Shown here piece by piece: positions 16,907-25,997 of a stretch of 43,722 bases of DNA. Location: the NCBI RefSeq assembly GCF_003731635.1, contig NZ_RCUA01000042.1:1-43722 (forward strand), read 5' to 3'. The position numbers and the translations under genes are program-made. Source of the stretch: Marisediminitalea oceani. Lineage in GTDB: Bacteria > Pseudomonadota > Gammaproteobacteria > Enterobacterales > Alteromonadaceae. The stretch's first letter is position 1, and each line of letters begins with the position of its first letter. The notes beneath the pieces are model-generated. The model saw nothing but the letters and a program-made list of their open reading frames with translations, had not been told where the DNA came from and made no database searches.

Positions 16907-18259
16907 TCAGGCTTTACCCGCTAATACATCCAATAGCTTGTTATGGATCCCACCAAAACCGCCATTACTCATGATTAATACATGATCGCCAGGCTGTAGC
17001 ATAGTCGCTAACTGATGAATGATAGCATCTACGCTACGAAATACCTGCGTGGGCGTGCCACTGTGCTTGGCCAGCTGTGCCATAGACCAGCCCAGGTTAT
17101 CCGGTTCAAACAGTAATACCTCGTCGGCTTCCTGCCAGGAATCGACCAGCACATCCTTGTGAATACCCATTTTCATTGTATTGGAGCGAGGTTCCAGTAC
17201 CCCTATGATGCGGGCATCGCCGACTTTCTTACGCAAGCCATCAAGAGTGGTTTTAATGGCGGTAGGATGATGGGCAAAGTCGTCGTAAACGGTGATGTCT
17301 TTCACGCAGCCGCGCACTTCCATGCGCCGCTTAACGTTTACAAATTCGCTTAATGCGGCAATGGCATCCGGCAGTGTTACGCCGGCATGATGGGCCGCCG
17401 CTATGGCCATCAGGGCGTTATCAACATTGTGCTGACCCAGCAGTGACCAGTTAACCGTGCCTACCTGTTCGTCCTGATAAAACACATTGAACGCTGAACC
17501 ATCTGCATTAATCAGCTCAGCATGCCAGTGGCGGCCAAGGTACTGCTGTTCACTCCAGCAGCCTTTGTCGAGCACGGCGGCCAGATTGTCGTCACTGTCG
17601 GGTGAGAGCACCAGGCCAGTTGCTGGTACGGTGCGTACTAAATGGTGAAATTGTGTTTGGATAGCTGCCAGATCGGCGAAAATGTCGGCATGATCGAACT
17701 CAAGGTTGTTCATTACCAGAGTCCGTGGGCGATAATGAACAAACTTAGAACGCTTATCAAAGAATGCGCTGTCGTATTCATCGGCCTCAATCACGAAGAA
17801 AGGGCTTTTGCCGACCCGGGCAGAGATACCGAAGTTTTGCGGAATACCGCCAATTAAAAAGCCCGGCTCAAGCCCGGCGTATTCGAGTATCCAGGCCACC
17901 ATTGAAGACGTGGTAGTTTTACCATGGGTGCCGGAAAGACCGATTACCCAGCGGTCGGTTAGCAGGTTATCCAGCAGCCATTGCGGGCCACTGGTGTAAG
18001 GCAAATTGCGGTCGAGTACGTACTCTACGGCCGGGTTACCGCGCGACATGGCATTTCCAATGATGACCATATCCGGCACGGGTTCGAACTGAGCCGGGTC
18101 ATAGCCTTCGGTAAGGGTAATTCCAAGCGCCTCAAGCTGGGTGCTCATTGGCGGATAAACATTGCGGTCTGAGCCTGTGACTGTGTGTCCCAGCGATTTG
18201 GCAATTGCAGCGATACCGCCCATAAAACTGCCACAAATTCCCAAAATGTGTACGTGCAT
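16907..18259 (-). CDS. mpl: UDP-N-acetylmuramate:tripeptide ligase Mpl
   Basis: A 450-residue Mur ligase that joins recycled L-Ala-gamma-D-Glu-meso-DAP to UDP-MurNAc in murein recycling. The ATG at 18259 is preferred over the longer ORF (18292): AGGAAAG precedes it and the product begins [10 protein letters not shown], as Mpl proteins do. An N-terminal Rossmann domain (about 1-100) is followed by the ATP-binding domain with [10 protein letters not shown] (P-loop) and the C-terminal ligase domain. DAP made by DapF elsewhere in this window feeds the same cell-wall pool. It leads a unit with ubiX, and its promoter lies in the 217-bp space shared with divergent fbp. Confidence 0.95.
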   Translation of the reverse strand: MHVHILGICGSFMGGIAAIAKSLGHTVTGSDRNVYPPMSTQLEALGITLTEGYDPAQFEPVPDMVIIGNAMSRGNPAVEYVLDRNLPYTSGPQWLLDNLLTDRWVIGLSGTHGKTTTSSMVAWILEYAGLEPGFLIGGIPQNFGISARVGKSPFFVIEADEYDSAFFDKRSKFVHYRPRTLVMNNLEFDHADIFADLAAIQTQFHHLVRTVPATGLVLSPDSDDNLAAVLDKGCWSEQQYLGRHWHAELINADGSAFNVFYQDEQVGTVNWSLLGQHNVDNALMAIAAAHHAGVTLPDAIAALSEFVNVKRRMEVRGCVKDITVYDDFAHHPTAIKTTLDGLRKKVGDARIIGVLEPRSNTMKMGIHKDVLVDSWQEADEVLLFEPDNLGWSMAQLAKHSGTPTQVFRSVDAIIHQLATMLQPGDHVLIMSNGGFGGIHNKLLDVLAGKA

Positions 18260-18476
18260 TAACTTTCCTGCGCTAATTTCATATCCGAACACTTTACCAG
18301 ATGCGCAACGTGTTGCCTAAACATCTGATTTCCTTTCAGGGGTGAGTCAGTTTACAATCTAACCAGAGCATCATGCTCGAGGTTCAATTGCTGCCACGCG
18401 GCAACGGAGAGAACCAGCATTATCGACCCGTATAGTGCAACAATACCCTACATAGAAAAAAAGGCTTACATAAACC

Positions 18477-19445
18477 ATGAAAAGACTTAATTCACAAATG
18501 CAACAAGATGGCGCTCCGCTCGAACTCATTTTGCTGATCCGTACGCTGTTGGCGGGCTGTAAAGAGATTTCGTTCCGGGTAAGTCAGGGCGCTTTGGCGG
18601 GCGTTTTGGGTTCAACTCTGAGTGAAAATGTTCAGGGCGAAACGCAAAAGAAACTGGATGTGATTTCAAATCAAATTCTTAAGGATATCCTTAAGGAATC
18701 GGGTTATGTAAAAGCGATTTCCTCCGAAGAGGAAGATGACGTGGTGCCCTGTCACCCGGAAGGGAAATACCTGGTGAGCTTTGATCCGCTGGATGGTTCT
18801 TCAAACACCGAAATTAACAGCCTGATCGGCACCATCTTCTCCATTGCCCACGCGCCGCAATGGATGGAGCCTGATGATCCTTCCGCCTTTTTACAGCCTG
18901 GTACGCAAATGGTAGCGGCCGGATACGTGCTGTACGGGCCGTCGACCATGCTGGCAATGACCACCGGCCGCGGCACACACATTTATACGCTGGATAAAAC
19001 CCACGGGGGGTTCCTGTTAACTCACCCGAATATTCAGGTGCCGGAGCAAACCGCCGAGTTCTCTATTAACGCTTCTAACCAGCGCCACTGGGAGCCGCCT
19101 ATTCAAAACTACGTGGCAGATTTGCTGGCCGGTACCGAAGGACCGCGTGAGAAAAATTACAACATGCGCTGGGTAGCAGCCATGGTGGGTGATATTCACC
19201 GCCTGTTATGTCGTGGCGGTATTTTCATGTATCCGTACGATAAGCGCGACCCGTCCAAACCGGGTAAACTGCGCCTGTTATACGAAGCCAACCCCATGGC
19301 ATTTCTGATGGAGCAGGCCGGCGGTCTGGCTTCAACCGGCGAAGGGCGCATTATGGAAGTGATGCCGGAGGAAATTCATCAGCGTGTGCCGGTTATTATC
19401 GGTTCCAAAGACGAAGTTGAGGCTTGTCTGACCTATTACGACTAA
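18477..19445 (+). CDS. fbp: Class I fructose-1,6-bisphosphatase
   Basis: A 322-residue FBPase, converting fructose-1,6-bisphosphate to fructose-6-phosphate in gluconeogenesis; cytoplasmic, Mg-dependent. The class I metal-site motif DPLDGSSN (residues about 102-109) is present, together with upstream EEEDDVV glutamates and the C-terminal GRIMEV element. The ribosome-binding site is weak (AAGGC, about 13 bases from the ATG), but the N-terminus matches the proteobacterial FBPase group. It is followed by a clear terminator and then ppa, so the two are probably separate transcripts. Confidence 0.95.
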   Translation: MKRLNSQMQQDGAPLELILLIRTLLAGCKEISFRVSQGALAGVLGSTLSENVQGETQKKLDVISNQILKDILKESGYVKAISSEEEDDVVPCHPEGKYLVSFDPLDGSSNTEINSLIGTIFSIAHAPQWMEPDDPSAFLQPGTQMVAAGYVLYGPSTMLAMTTGRGTHIYTLDKTHGGFLLTHPNIQVPEQTAEFSINASNQRHWEPPIQNYVADLLAGTEGPREKNYNMRWVAAMVGDIHRLLCRGGIFMYPYDKRDPSKPGKLRLLYEANPMAFLMEQAGGLASTGEGRIMEVMPEEIHQRVPVIIGSKDEVEACLTYYD

Positions 19446-19472
19446 TTGGTTAGGCAAAATAAATCCTAAGTA

Positions 19473-19508
19473 TGCCCGATACGTCGGGCAACAGGTTTTT
19501 ATTTTTTT
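19473..19508 (+). terminator. Rho-independent terminator of fbp
   Basis: TGCCCGA-TACG-TCGGGCA is a perfect 7-bp stem (19473-19490), followed by a T-rich run at 19496-19508. It lies 27 bp after the fbp stop. Confidence 0.85.
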
Positions 19509-19561
19509 CGGTTAGCCTTATACTTGACGCAATTTTACTATTAACGAAAGGACAATCCCGT

Positions 19562-20095
19562 ATGAGCTTAAACGCCGTACCAGCAGGCAAGAAACTGCCT
19601 GACGAAGTGAACGTAATTATCGAAATCCCAGCGCACGCTGATCCGGTGAAGTACGAAGTAGACAAAGACACTGGTGCTATCTTCGTAGACCGCTTCATGG
19701 CAACCTGCATGCACTACCCAACTAACTACGGTTATGTAAACAACACGCTGTCTGAAGACGGTGACCCGGTTGACGTGCTGGTTATCACGCCTTTCCCTCT
19801 GCTGGCAGGTTCTGTGATTAAGTGTCGTCCTATCGGCGTATTAAACATGACTGACGAATCAGGCAAAGACGCAAAAGTACTGGCTGTGCCAATCGACAAG
19901 CTGTCTACCCTGTACCGCAAAGTGTTTGAAACCTCAGACGTAGAGCCTCTGCTGCTGAAGCAAATTGAGCATTTCTTCGAGCATTATAAAGATCTGGAAG
20001 AAGGCAAGTGGGTGAAAATTGACGGTTGGGCCGATGCCGCTGCCGCTAAAGCTGAAATCGTATCGAGCGTTGAGCGTTACGAAGCTGAAAAGTAA
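19562..20095 (+). CDS. ppa: Inorganic pyrophosphatase
   Basis: A 177-residue family I soluble pyrophosphatase, hydrolysing PPi to two phosphates and pulling biosynthetic reactions forward. The ATG at 19562 (behind AAAGGA) is used instead of a longer upstream frame: E. coli Ppa starts at the same point ([10 protein letters not shown]). The signature DGDPVDVLV with its metal-binding aspartates is intact, as are [12 protein letters not shown] and YPTNYGY. A TATACT at 19519-19524 could serve as -10, with no good -35. A strong terminator follows. Confidence 0.97.
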   Translation: MSLNAVPAGKKLPDEVNVIIEIPAHADPVKYEVDKDTGAIFVDRFMATCMHYPTNYGYVNNTLSEDGDPVDVLVITPFPLLAGSVIKCRPIGVLNMTDESGKDAKVLAVPIDKLSTLYRKVFETSDVEPLLLKQIEHFFEHYKDLEEGKWVKIDGWADAAAAKAEIVSSVERYEAEK

Positions 20096-20113
20096 GCGCT
20101 ACGCTTATTGATT

Positions 20114-20141
20114 AAGGGCTCGATTCGTCGGGCCTTTTTTA
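20114..20141 (+). terminator. Rho-independent terminator of ppa
   Basis: AAGGGCTCGA-TTCG-TCGGGCCTT forms a 9-10-bp stem with two G-T pairs and ends in six T residues, just after the ppa stop and before the next start codon at 20154. Confidence 0.85.
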
Positions 20142-20153
20142 TTTGGAGAACCT

Positions 20154-20639
20154 ATGTTGCGATTGATACAACAACGTGCAGCCTCGCTGCTGTGCTGCCT
20201 GATGCTCGTTTCTGGTGTGGTAAATGCCAGTGAAGTCAAAGAAGTGTACTGGGAAGACCTGGTACCGCCTGATTTCAATGAACTGGCACCGCAACAGGCT
20301 ACCGATCACAACAACAAGATGGCTCAGTTACAACCCGATGCCCCGGTGGTGGATATCTATAATGGCGAACGGGTAAGAGTGCCGGGATTTATTGTGCCGT
20401 TAGAGGGCACGGCTGAACTGACTACCGAATTTTTGCTGGTGCCGTTTTTTGGTGCCTGTATCCATGTGCCACCGCCACCTTCCAATCAGATAGTGCATGT
20501 TAAAATGAACGAAGGGGTGCCGGTAGAGAACCTCTACGATGCGGTGTGGGTAGAAGGTATCTTCTCCACTACGCGATATAGCAGCGATTTAGCCGCGGCC
20601 GGCTACAGTATGCAGGGCGAAGCCGTTCATCCGTATTAG
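20154..20639 (+). CDS. DUF3299-family exported protein
   Basis: A 161-residue protein with a signal peptide (cleavage likely after VVNAS) and one DUF3299 domain. The domain core, FFGACIHVPPPPSNQIV (residues about 100-116), has a conserved Cys-x-His pair that could bind metal. In other genomes DUF3299 proteins are found with ABC-type lipoprotein-export or metal-related genes; no such genes lie next to this one. GGAGAA precedes the start. Function unknown. Confidence 0.8.
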   Translation: MLRLIQQRAASLLCCLMLVSGVVNASEVKEVYWEDLVPPDFNELAPQQATDHNNKMAQLQPDAPVVDIYNGERVRVPGFIVPLEGTAELTTEFLLVPFFGACIHVPPPPSNQIVHVKMNEGVPVENLYDAVWVEGIFSTTRYSSDLAAAGYSMQGEAVHPY

Positions 20640-20710
20640 GTGATAAAAGCGCTCGATTTGTATAAAAAACGTGCTAATGTGAAAGTCTGTCTCTTTGCAT
20701 TAAGCACCTT

Positions 20711-21097
20711 ATGAAAAATCCCATTACCTGGTTCGAAATTTATGTTGATGACATGCCCCGGGCCTCAGCGTTTTACAGCTCGGTGTTTGCCATCGAATTT
20801 ACCGATTTATTGGATCCTACGAATCCATCTGATAGCGCATTGCAAATGAAGGCCTTTCCGTCTGATATGGAAAGTCATGGTGCGTCAGGAGCGCTGGTTT
20901 GTGTTGATGGCATGCCGGCTGGTCAGAATAGCGTACTGGTTTATTTTTCCTGTGAAGACTGCGAAGTGGAAGAGTCGCGGATTGAGCCTGCTGGTGGCAC
21001 CGTAGTGCGGCCTAAATTTTCGATTGGAGATTATGGCTTTATTACACTGGCAAAAGACACCGAAGGGAATATGTTTGGCTTACACTCGTTAAGCTAA
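20711..21097 (+). CDS. VOC (glyoxalase-like) family protein
   Basis: A 128-residue vicinal-oxygen-chelate protein: two beta-alpha-beta-beta-beta modules, from WFEIYVDDMPRASAFYSSVF (N-terminal) to the second module ending DTEGNMFGLHS. The usual final metal ligand Glu of the N-F-G-x-x-E type is replaced around the C-terminus (MFGLHS), and the first His is E/Y, so metal binding is doubtful. Many such proteins belong to the DUF/PhnB-like VOC subgroup without known activity. Cytoplasmic; single gene. Confidence 0.8.
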   Translation: MKNPITWFEIYVDDMPRASAFYSSVFAIEFTDLLDPTNPSDSALQMKAFPSDMESHGASGALVCVDGMPAGQNSVLVYFSCEDCEVEESRIEPAGGTVVRPKFSIGDYGFITLAKDTEGNMFGLHSLS

Positions 21098-21128
21098 ACA
21101 GCTTTAGTTTGTGGCTGTGGGTAACGCT

Positions 21129-21746
21129 TTAGCCAAGTGCCAGCCACAACCCAACGCCCGCCATTAACGTACCCGCTATACGGTTCATGATGCGCACGTT
21201 GCCGCTTTGCATCAGTAATGTGCGTAAGGTTCTGCCGCCCGAGGCATAAATCAGCAGACAGCCAAATTCCAGGGTAAGAATGATGGCAATCAGGCTGGTT
21301 AGTTGTGCCGCCAGAGGCTTAGTGGCATCAATAAAGGGCGGTAACAACGCCACAAAAAAGGCCCAGCCTTTGGGGTTAGCAATGGCCGTAATAAAGCCCT
21401 GGCTGATAAGCTGTGTTCTGCCCACCCGCTGGTTACTGTTCTCCTCGCGCAATGCCATCCTGCCTCTGGACAGCCACATCTGAATGCCTAAATACAACAG
21501 ATACAGCCCGCCAGCATATTTAAACAGGGTAAACACGTCCGGGTAGTTTAACAGCAGCGCCGCTACGCCCACCGCAGAAAGTGTCGCCACCAGGCCAACG
21601 CCAGTAAGTTCACCCAGCATCATCCATAACGCACGTTTTACGCCAATGCTCATGCCCAGTGTCATGGCCAGCGTCATACACATTCCAGGTGTCACGGACA
21701 CAAAGAAAAAAGTGGGTACAAACACAGACAGTAAAGCCCAGCTCAT
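21129..21746 (-). CDS. LysE/RhtB-family amino acid exporter
   Basis: A 205-residue transporter with about six transmembrane helices. The start at 21746 (MSWALLSVFVP) gives the usual length and N-terminal helix; a longer start at 21797 would add 17 polar residues. The early P-G segment (VTPGMCMTLAM) is the family hallmark, and the central NPKGWAFF motif is conserved. LysE/RhtB proteins export amino acids such as lysine, threonine or homoserine lactone; the substrate here is not predictable. It lies downstream of a hairpin terminator for the lipoprotein gene, so it probably has its own promoter. Confidence 0.88.
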   Translation of the reverse strand: MSWALLSVFVPTFFFVSVTPGMCMTLAMTLGMSIGVKRALWMMLGELTGVGLVATLSAVGVAALLLNYPDVFTLFKYAGGLYLLYLGIQMWLSRGRMALREENSNQRVGRTQLISQGFITAIANPKGWAFFVALLPPFIDATKPLAAQLTSLIAIILTLEFGCLLIYASGGRTLRTLLMQSGNVRIMNRIAGTLMAGVGLWLALG

Positions 21747-21839
21747 GGATGATTTCCGGTTCAATAAATCGAGGCGGGAAATTGCCAGAAAAGTCATTCA
21801 CTGGCAACCTTTCTGTTGCGGTAATTATGGTTTGATAAA

Positions 21840-21875
21840 CGGGTAATGCGCCGGGAGATTCTGGCGCATTACCCG
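21840..21875 (-). terminator. Strong hairpin between BNR lipoprotein and LysE gene
   Basis: CGGGTAATGCGCC and GGCGCATTACCCG form a perfect 13-bp stem with a 10-base loop. On the minus strand it follows the stop of the large lipoprotein gene within 10 bp; the tail is T-rich but not a pure T-run. Confidence 0.7.
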
Positions 21876-21881
21876 CAGTGC

Positions 21882-23675
21882 TTATTCCTCGCTGGCCGCT
21901 TCGGCCTCGTTTTCCTTAGCCTTTTCTTCAGCTACCTGTTGCTGTTTTAACTCGTCGATAAAGGTTTCGTATTGCGCCTGCATTTGTGCGATATCACGGT
22001 CAATATCGGTTTGCCAGGTCTCTCCAAAGTCACTGGTGCTGACAATTTGGCCCTGATCGCAAAGAAAATACAACGTAGTACCAGTAGTCAGTTGCGGCAG
22101 TAGCGAATGGCAATTGTCTTTGGCCACGCCATGCAGCTGCCAGCTACTGCTGTCATCAGCGTTGCTCAGTGCGGTGGTGGCAATACGGATTTGGCTTTTC
22201 TCGCCGCTCGACTTGCGGTTACGACTGAGTGTGATGACTTCATTGTTGTCGGTGAGTACCGGTAAACTTACATCAGCCTTAATATCGCCAAATAAACTCA
22301 GGTTGCGGTTGATGGATTGCCAGGTCAGACCGTCATCTACACTTATCAGTTGTGAGCCGACCCCATCCCACTGGCTAACTTCAACGGCTACCAGTGCGCC
22401 ATTGGCAAGTTGTGCCATATTGCGAAGTGAGGTGCTTTTGTCGGTCGACCAACTGTTATCTGCCGGATTGTAGTCGTGACGCTTGTTATCGTTGAAAATG
22501 CGCAGTGTGCCTTGTTGGGTAATGGCCGCAAACAGACCGCCATTCTGGATAAGCCAGTCGTTAGGGTCTTTTTTCACGTAACTACCTACTTTCTGCCAGG
22601 GGGTATTTAACTGGTTAAACCGGTATACCTGATATTGTTTGGCAGAGCTGGTAAGGGCAAAGTAATTATCGGCTGTCTGGCCCATCCACACAATCGCTTC
22701 ATCGGCATCTACTGGCTTGGTTAACTGCCATTGTTGCCAGTCGGAAGACACAAAAAGCTGGCCTAACTCACCACCCACGGTTACTTTGCCGTCGATTTGC
22801 AGTGCAGCATAGAGCTGTGAATTGGTTGGCAGGTTATGGGTTGTCCAGCTACCATCTTGCTGGATTGCCAGGCGACCGAACTTAGCAGCCAGCGCGCGTT
22901 GCTGCGTCGTTGGTAGTACAATCGGGCTGGCCGCCAGAGCGTTTTCGGTTGCCAGTACACTGAGCTTTTCGCGCAGCGGGTCCAGTTCATCGGTTTTCCA
23001 GCTTTGGCTGGTTTTGCCATTAAGCTGTTGCTGAATTTGCGGATACTGAGGCAGTACGATACTGCCTAAATCCGACTCTTCAAATACCCGCGTAACAAAG
23101 GCTTTGGATGAAGTGGAAGTGCTCCAGAATGAGCTTTCCTTAATGCTTAGCAACGGCTGAAACAGCACGGAGCCAAGGTCGGTGAGCGTGGTGTCACTTA
23201 CCGCAAATTCACCGGCGGCAGAGAATACCGGCATCGAAATCCACGATGACATATCGCCACCGTTATAAAAGCTGTACAGAGTTGAAATCATATACTCGCC
23301 CGGTGGCATGCTGCCGATAAACAGCTGGCTGTCTACCGTTCCCTGATAAACCGGCGTCAACTCATAGACTTCAGGATCCCAGTCGACCTTATCTTCGTCG
23401 ATGGTTTTACCTTTCTTTTCGGCTTTCTCTTTAGCCTGGGCGATGGCGGCGGCTTTAATCGCGTCCATGTTATCGGTTCGAACCACAATCACGGCTGTCC
23501 AGCCTTTATGTAACGGCGCGAGGCGTTCGGCATTGTTGATAACCTGTAAGGCGACAACCCCATGAGTGGCTGGTAAGGGCTGATTTTTGGCGATGGCGGT
23601 GGAGCGAATCTCGTATGTGGCACAACCGCTTAGCATGCTGACTAAAAATGCGGCAACAAGTAAAAAACTACGCAT
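21882..23675 (-). CDS. BNR/Asp-box repeat lipoprotein
   Basis: A 597-residue lipoprotein (lipobox MLSGC, mature C18). After an N-terminal beta domain of about 150 residues the protein shows a beta-propeller pattern with Asp-box signatures: SVDDGLTW and STSDFGETW are close to the S-x-D-x-G-x-T-W consensus, and a less perfect copy is VSSDWQQW. The last 45 residues are helical and rich in Glu, Ala and Lys. Asp-box proteins include sialidases, photosystem assembly factors and Vps10-type receptors, but no sialidase active-site arginines are evident, so this is more likely a ligand-binding surface protein. No partner gene in the operon. Confidence 0.7.
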   Translation of the reverse strand: MRSFLLVAAFLVSMLSGCATYEIRSTAIAKNQPLPATHGVVALQVINNAERLAPLHKGWTAVIVVRTDNMDAIKAAAIAQAKEKAEKKGKTIDEDKVDWDPEVYELTPVYQGTVDSQLFIGSMPPGEYMISTLYSFYNGGDMSSWISMPVFSAAGEFAVSDTTLTDLGSVLFQPLLSIKESSFWSTSTSSKAFVTRVFEESDLGSIVLPQYPQIQQQLNGKTSQSWKTDELDPLREKLSVLATENALAASPIVLPTTQQRALAAKFGRLAIQQDGSWTTHNLPTNSQLYAALQIDGKVTVGGELGQLFVSSDWQQWQLTKPVDADEAIVWMGQTADNYFALTSSAKQYQVYRFNQLNTPWQKVGSYVKKDPNDWLIQNGGLFAAITQQGTLRIFNDNKRHDYNPADNSWSTDKSTSLRNMAQLANGALVAVEVSQWDGVGSQLISVDDGLTWQSINRNLSLFGDIKADVSLPVLTDNNEVITLSRNRKSSGEKSQIRIATTALSNADDSSSWQLHGVAKDNCHSLLPQLTTGTTLYFLCDQGQIVSTSDFGETWQTDIDRDIAQMQAQYETFIDELKQQQVAEEKAKENEAEAASEE

Positions 23676-23952
23676 GATTTTATCCTGTTGAAATTATTAT
23701 TCCCTGGGTGTTAGCTCAGGCCGATGACCTTAAAGCAACTTTGTCTGCATCATCAAACTGAGCGGTGACAAGAATATACGGCAAAGTTATTGGTAAAAGC
23801 GAGCGGATCTGCATTCCAGGCAGAAAATTTCGTTATGTGCAGTACGAGCCAGGGAAGGTTTTACTGCAGAGGAGAATTTTTGGCTTCCTTAAGCTTTCCT
23901 TAAGGTTTGATTTTTACACTGATCATCAGTTAATCATCAACAGGATTCTCAG

Positions 23953-24450
23953 ATGGGTCGTATCCGAGCCTTGGCAGGCGTTATCAGTTTATTTGCTGGT
24001 CTGCTTTTTACTACTGCCAACCTGGCCGTTGCCGCACAACCAGCACCCGAGCTGGTGCTCAATTTAACCAGCCAACAGGTAAAGTTATCTGACTACCGGG
24101 GGCAGGTGGTATACCTCGATTTTTGGGCCAGCTGGTGTAAGCCGTGTCAGCGCTCTTTTCCCTGGATGAATGACATGCAGGCGAAATATGGTGAACAAGG
24201 CTTCACGGTAATCGCCGTTAATCTCGATACTGAAAGAAAGCTCGCCGATGAGTTTTTAAGTAAGTTGCCAGCCCACTTTCCGGTGGCTTTCGACCCCTCG
24301 GGCAACTCAGCCCAAACCTACCGCCTTAAGGGCATGCCTACCAGCTACCTGATTGATAAAACCGGACAACTGCGCATTGCCCATCAGGGATTCCACGTTG
24401 ATAAACAAGCCAGCTATGAGCAGGAAATTCAGGGCCTGTTGGCCGAATAG
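23953..24450 (+). CDS. TlpA/ResA-like periplasmic thioredoxin
   Basis: A 165-residue thioredoxin-fold protein with a signal peptide (cleavage near AVAAQP). The active site is W61-C62-K-P-C65 in FWASWCKPC, followed by the cis-proline loop GMPTSYLID. It resembles TlpA/ResA-type oxidoreductases that keep specific cysteines reduced in the periplasm. It is the first gene of a tight four-gene cluster (gap 9 bp to DUF4266), so the likely client is the cysteine-tailed lipoprotein or another member of the cluster. Confidence 0.92.
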   Translation: MGRIRALAGVISLFAGLLFTTANLAVAAQPAPELVLNLTSQQVKLSDYRGQVVYLDFWASWCKPCQRSFPWMNDMQAKYGEQGFTVIAVNLDTERKLADEFLSKLPAHFPVAFDPSGNSAQTYRLKGMPTSYLIDKTGQLRIAHQGFHVDKQASYEQEIQGLLAE

Positions 24451-24459
24451 GAGTTTAGT

Positions 24460-24684
24460 ATGAAACGCAAATTATTAGCTTTTGTAGCCCTTGCGGGCGT
24501 TCTTCAATTAAGCGGTTGTGCTTCGCTTGGCGTGCAGCCCTGGGAACGTGATTTGCTGGCGAAGGATGAAATGGCATTGGGTGCTGAAGGTGTCGATTTA
24601 GGCCTGGATGATCACATTTATTTTAGTAAGGAAGCCACCAGTGGCGGTCGTTCATTTGCCGGAGGCGGCTGCGGATGCAACTAA
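24460..24684 (+). CDS. DUF4266 lipoprotein with GGGCGC tail
   Basis: A 74-residue DUF4266 lipoprotein. Lipobox LSGC gives mature C20; the middle part carries WERDLLAKDEMAL, and the protein ends in G68-G-G-C71-G-C73-N. A terminal Gly/Cys motif after a lipid anchor is unusual: it leaves two nearby cysteines at the end of a short tether. The 3' end overlaps the DUF3570 gene by 10 bp, so translation is coupled. The neighbouring thioredoxin suggests these cysteines are redox-active or bind a metal or cofactor. Biochemistry unknown to me. Confidence 0.85.
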   Translation: MKRKLLAFVALAGVLQLSGCASLGVQPWERDLLAKDEMALGAEGVDLGLDDHIYFSKEATSGGRSFAGGGCGCN

Positions 24685-25994
24685 ATAATAAAGCAACAGT
24701 AGCCAGTGCGCTGGCCGGTGCAGCCTGCGCGTTATTAGGTACTCCGGCTGCTCAGGCCGAAGAGGGAATGCTCAAAGACTGGCAGTTCGACACCGCGATT
24801 CTGTATTACGGTGAAACTGACCGGGTGAGTCTGGCCGAAGGTGTGATTAACGCCACGAAAACCAATGATGATGACAGTATTTTTAACGTTAAACTGGTGC
24901 TCGACACACTGACCGGAGCATCTGCCAACGGGGCCGTGGCACAGCCTTATGCGCAAACATTCTCCCGTCCGTCAGGCAAAGACGGTTACGTGGTTAACGC
25001 CGGTGAAACGCCGCTGGATGATACATTCCGTGATACCCGGGTACAGGTGTCGGGCTCATGGATGCAACCCTTTTCTGATACCTGGCGGGCTACCGGCGCC
25101 GTGAATGTGTCTACCGAGTATGATTACTTATCATTGGGTCTGAGTGGCTTACTGGAAAAAGATTTGTTTATGCGTAACACCACGTTGTCGGCGGGGTTGT
25201 CGTTCCAGTTTGATTCCATCGACCCGGTTGGCGGAACGCCTGATGCACTCACCAGCATGCTGGTCCCGACCTATCTCGGCGACGACAACGATGAAGGCGA
25301 AGACGAGTTTGAATGGGACGATGACTACGAGGAAGGCGAAAACAAAACCGGCTCGGAAAGTAAAACGACGACTGACCTTATCTTAGGCGTTACCCAGGTA
25401 ATTAATCGCCGTATGCTAATGCAGTTTAATTACGGTCTGAGTGTGGTCGATGGTTACATGACAGACCCCTACAAACTGTTAAGTGTGGTGGACAATGCCG
25501 GTATGACCCAGGATGTCATTTATGAAGGCCGCCCGGACTCACGCACCAAGCACAGTTTCTTCTGGCAAACCAAATATGCGCTGGATAACGCTGTGGTGGA
25601 TGTGTCTTATCGTTTTGCTACCGATGACTGGGATATTGACTCGCATACCATTGATTCACGTTTCCGTTTTAATTTAGGGGATAACGATTACATTCAGCCG
25701 CATTTGCGCTATTACCAGCAAAGTGCTGCGGAGTTTTACCGGCCGTTCCTTAACCAGGCCGATCCGCTGCCAATGTATGCCAGTGCCGATTATCGGGTTG
25801 GAGAAATGACCGCTTATACCCTGGGTTTAAAGTACGGTCATAAAATGGAAAACGGCCATGAATGGGCAGTCCGTGCTGAGTATTATCAGCAGGATCCGAA
25901 AAACGCCGGGTTTAACGAGCCGGGCGTGCTGGCCGATTTAGAGCTTTACCCCAGTGTGAAAGCCGTTATATTACAATTTAACTATCACTTCTAA
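24675..25994 (+). CDS. DUF3570 outer-membrane beta-barrel protein
   Basis: A 439-residue DUF3570 protein with a signal peptide (AAQAEEG) and a C-terminal strand ending in phenylalanine (FNYHF), the usual BAM-recognition ending of outer-membrane barrels; alternating hydrophobic strands fill most of the length. Residues 77-83, D-T-L-T-G-A-S, match the Dxx(S/T)GA(S/T) motif that ApbE modifies by attaching FMN to the Thr/Ser (here T80). An acidic, low-complexity insert (about residues 200-227) is probably a surface loop. It overlaps DUF4266 and is followed by apbE in the same reading frame. FMN attachment is inferred, not shown. Confidence 0.88.
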   Translation: MQLNNKATVASALAGAACALLGTPAAQAEEGMLKDWQFDTAILYYGETDRVSLAEGVINATKTNDDDSIFNVKLVLDTLTGASANGAVAQPYAQTFSRPSGKDGYVVNAGETPLDDTFRDTRVQVSGSWMQPFSDTWRATGAVNVSTEYDYLSLGLSGLLEKDLFMRNTTLSAGLSFQFDSIDPVGGTPDALTSMLVPTYLGDDNDEGEDEFEWDDDYEEGENKTGSESKTTTDLILGVTQVINRRMLMQFNYGLSVVDGYMTDPYKLLSVVDNAGMTQDVIYEGRPDSRTKHSFFWQTKYALDNAVVDVSYRFATDDWDIDSHTIDSRFRFNLGDNDYIQPHLRYYQQSAAEFYRPFLNQADPLPMYASADYRVGEMTAYTLGLKYGHKMENGHEWAVRAEYYQQDPKNAGFNEPGVLADLELYPSVKAVILQFNYHF

Positions 25995-25997
25995 GGT

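Noticed and set aside
23765..24067. 100-residue ORF overlapping the start of the thioredoxin gene
   Set aside because: It runs in another frame into the thioredoxin gene, has no family resemblance and no matching ribosome-binding site.
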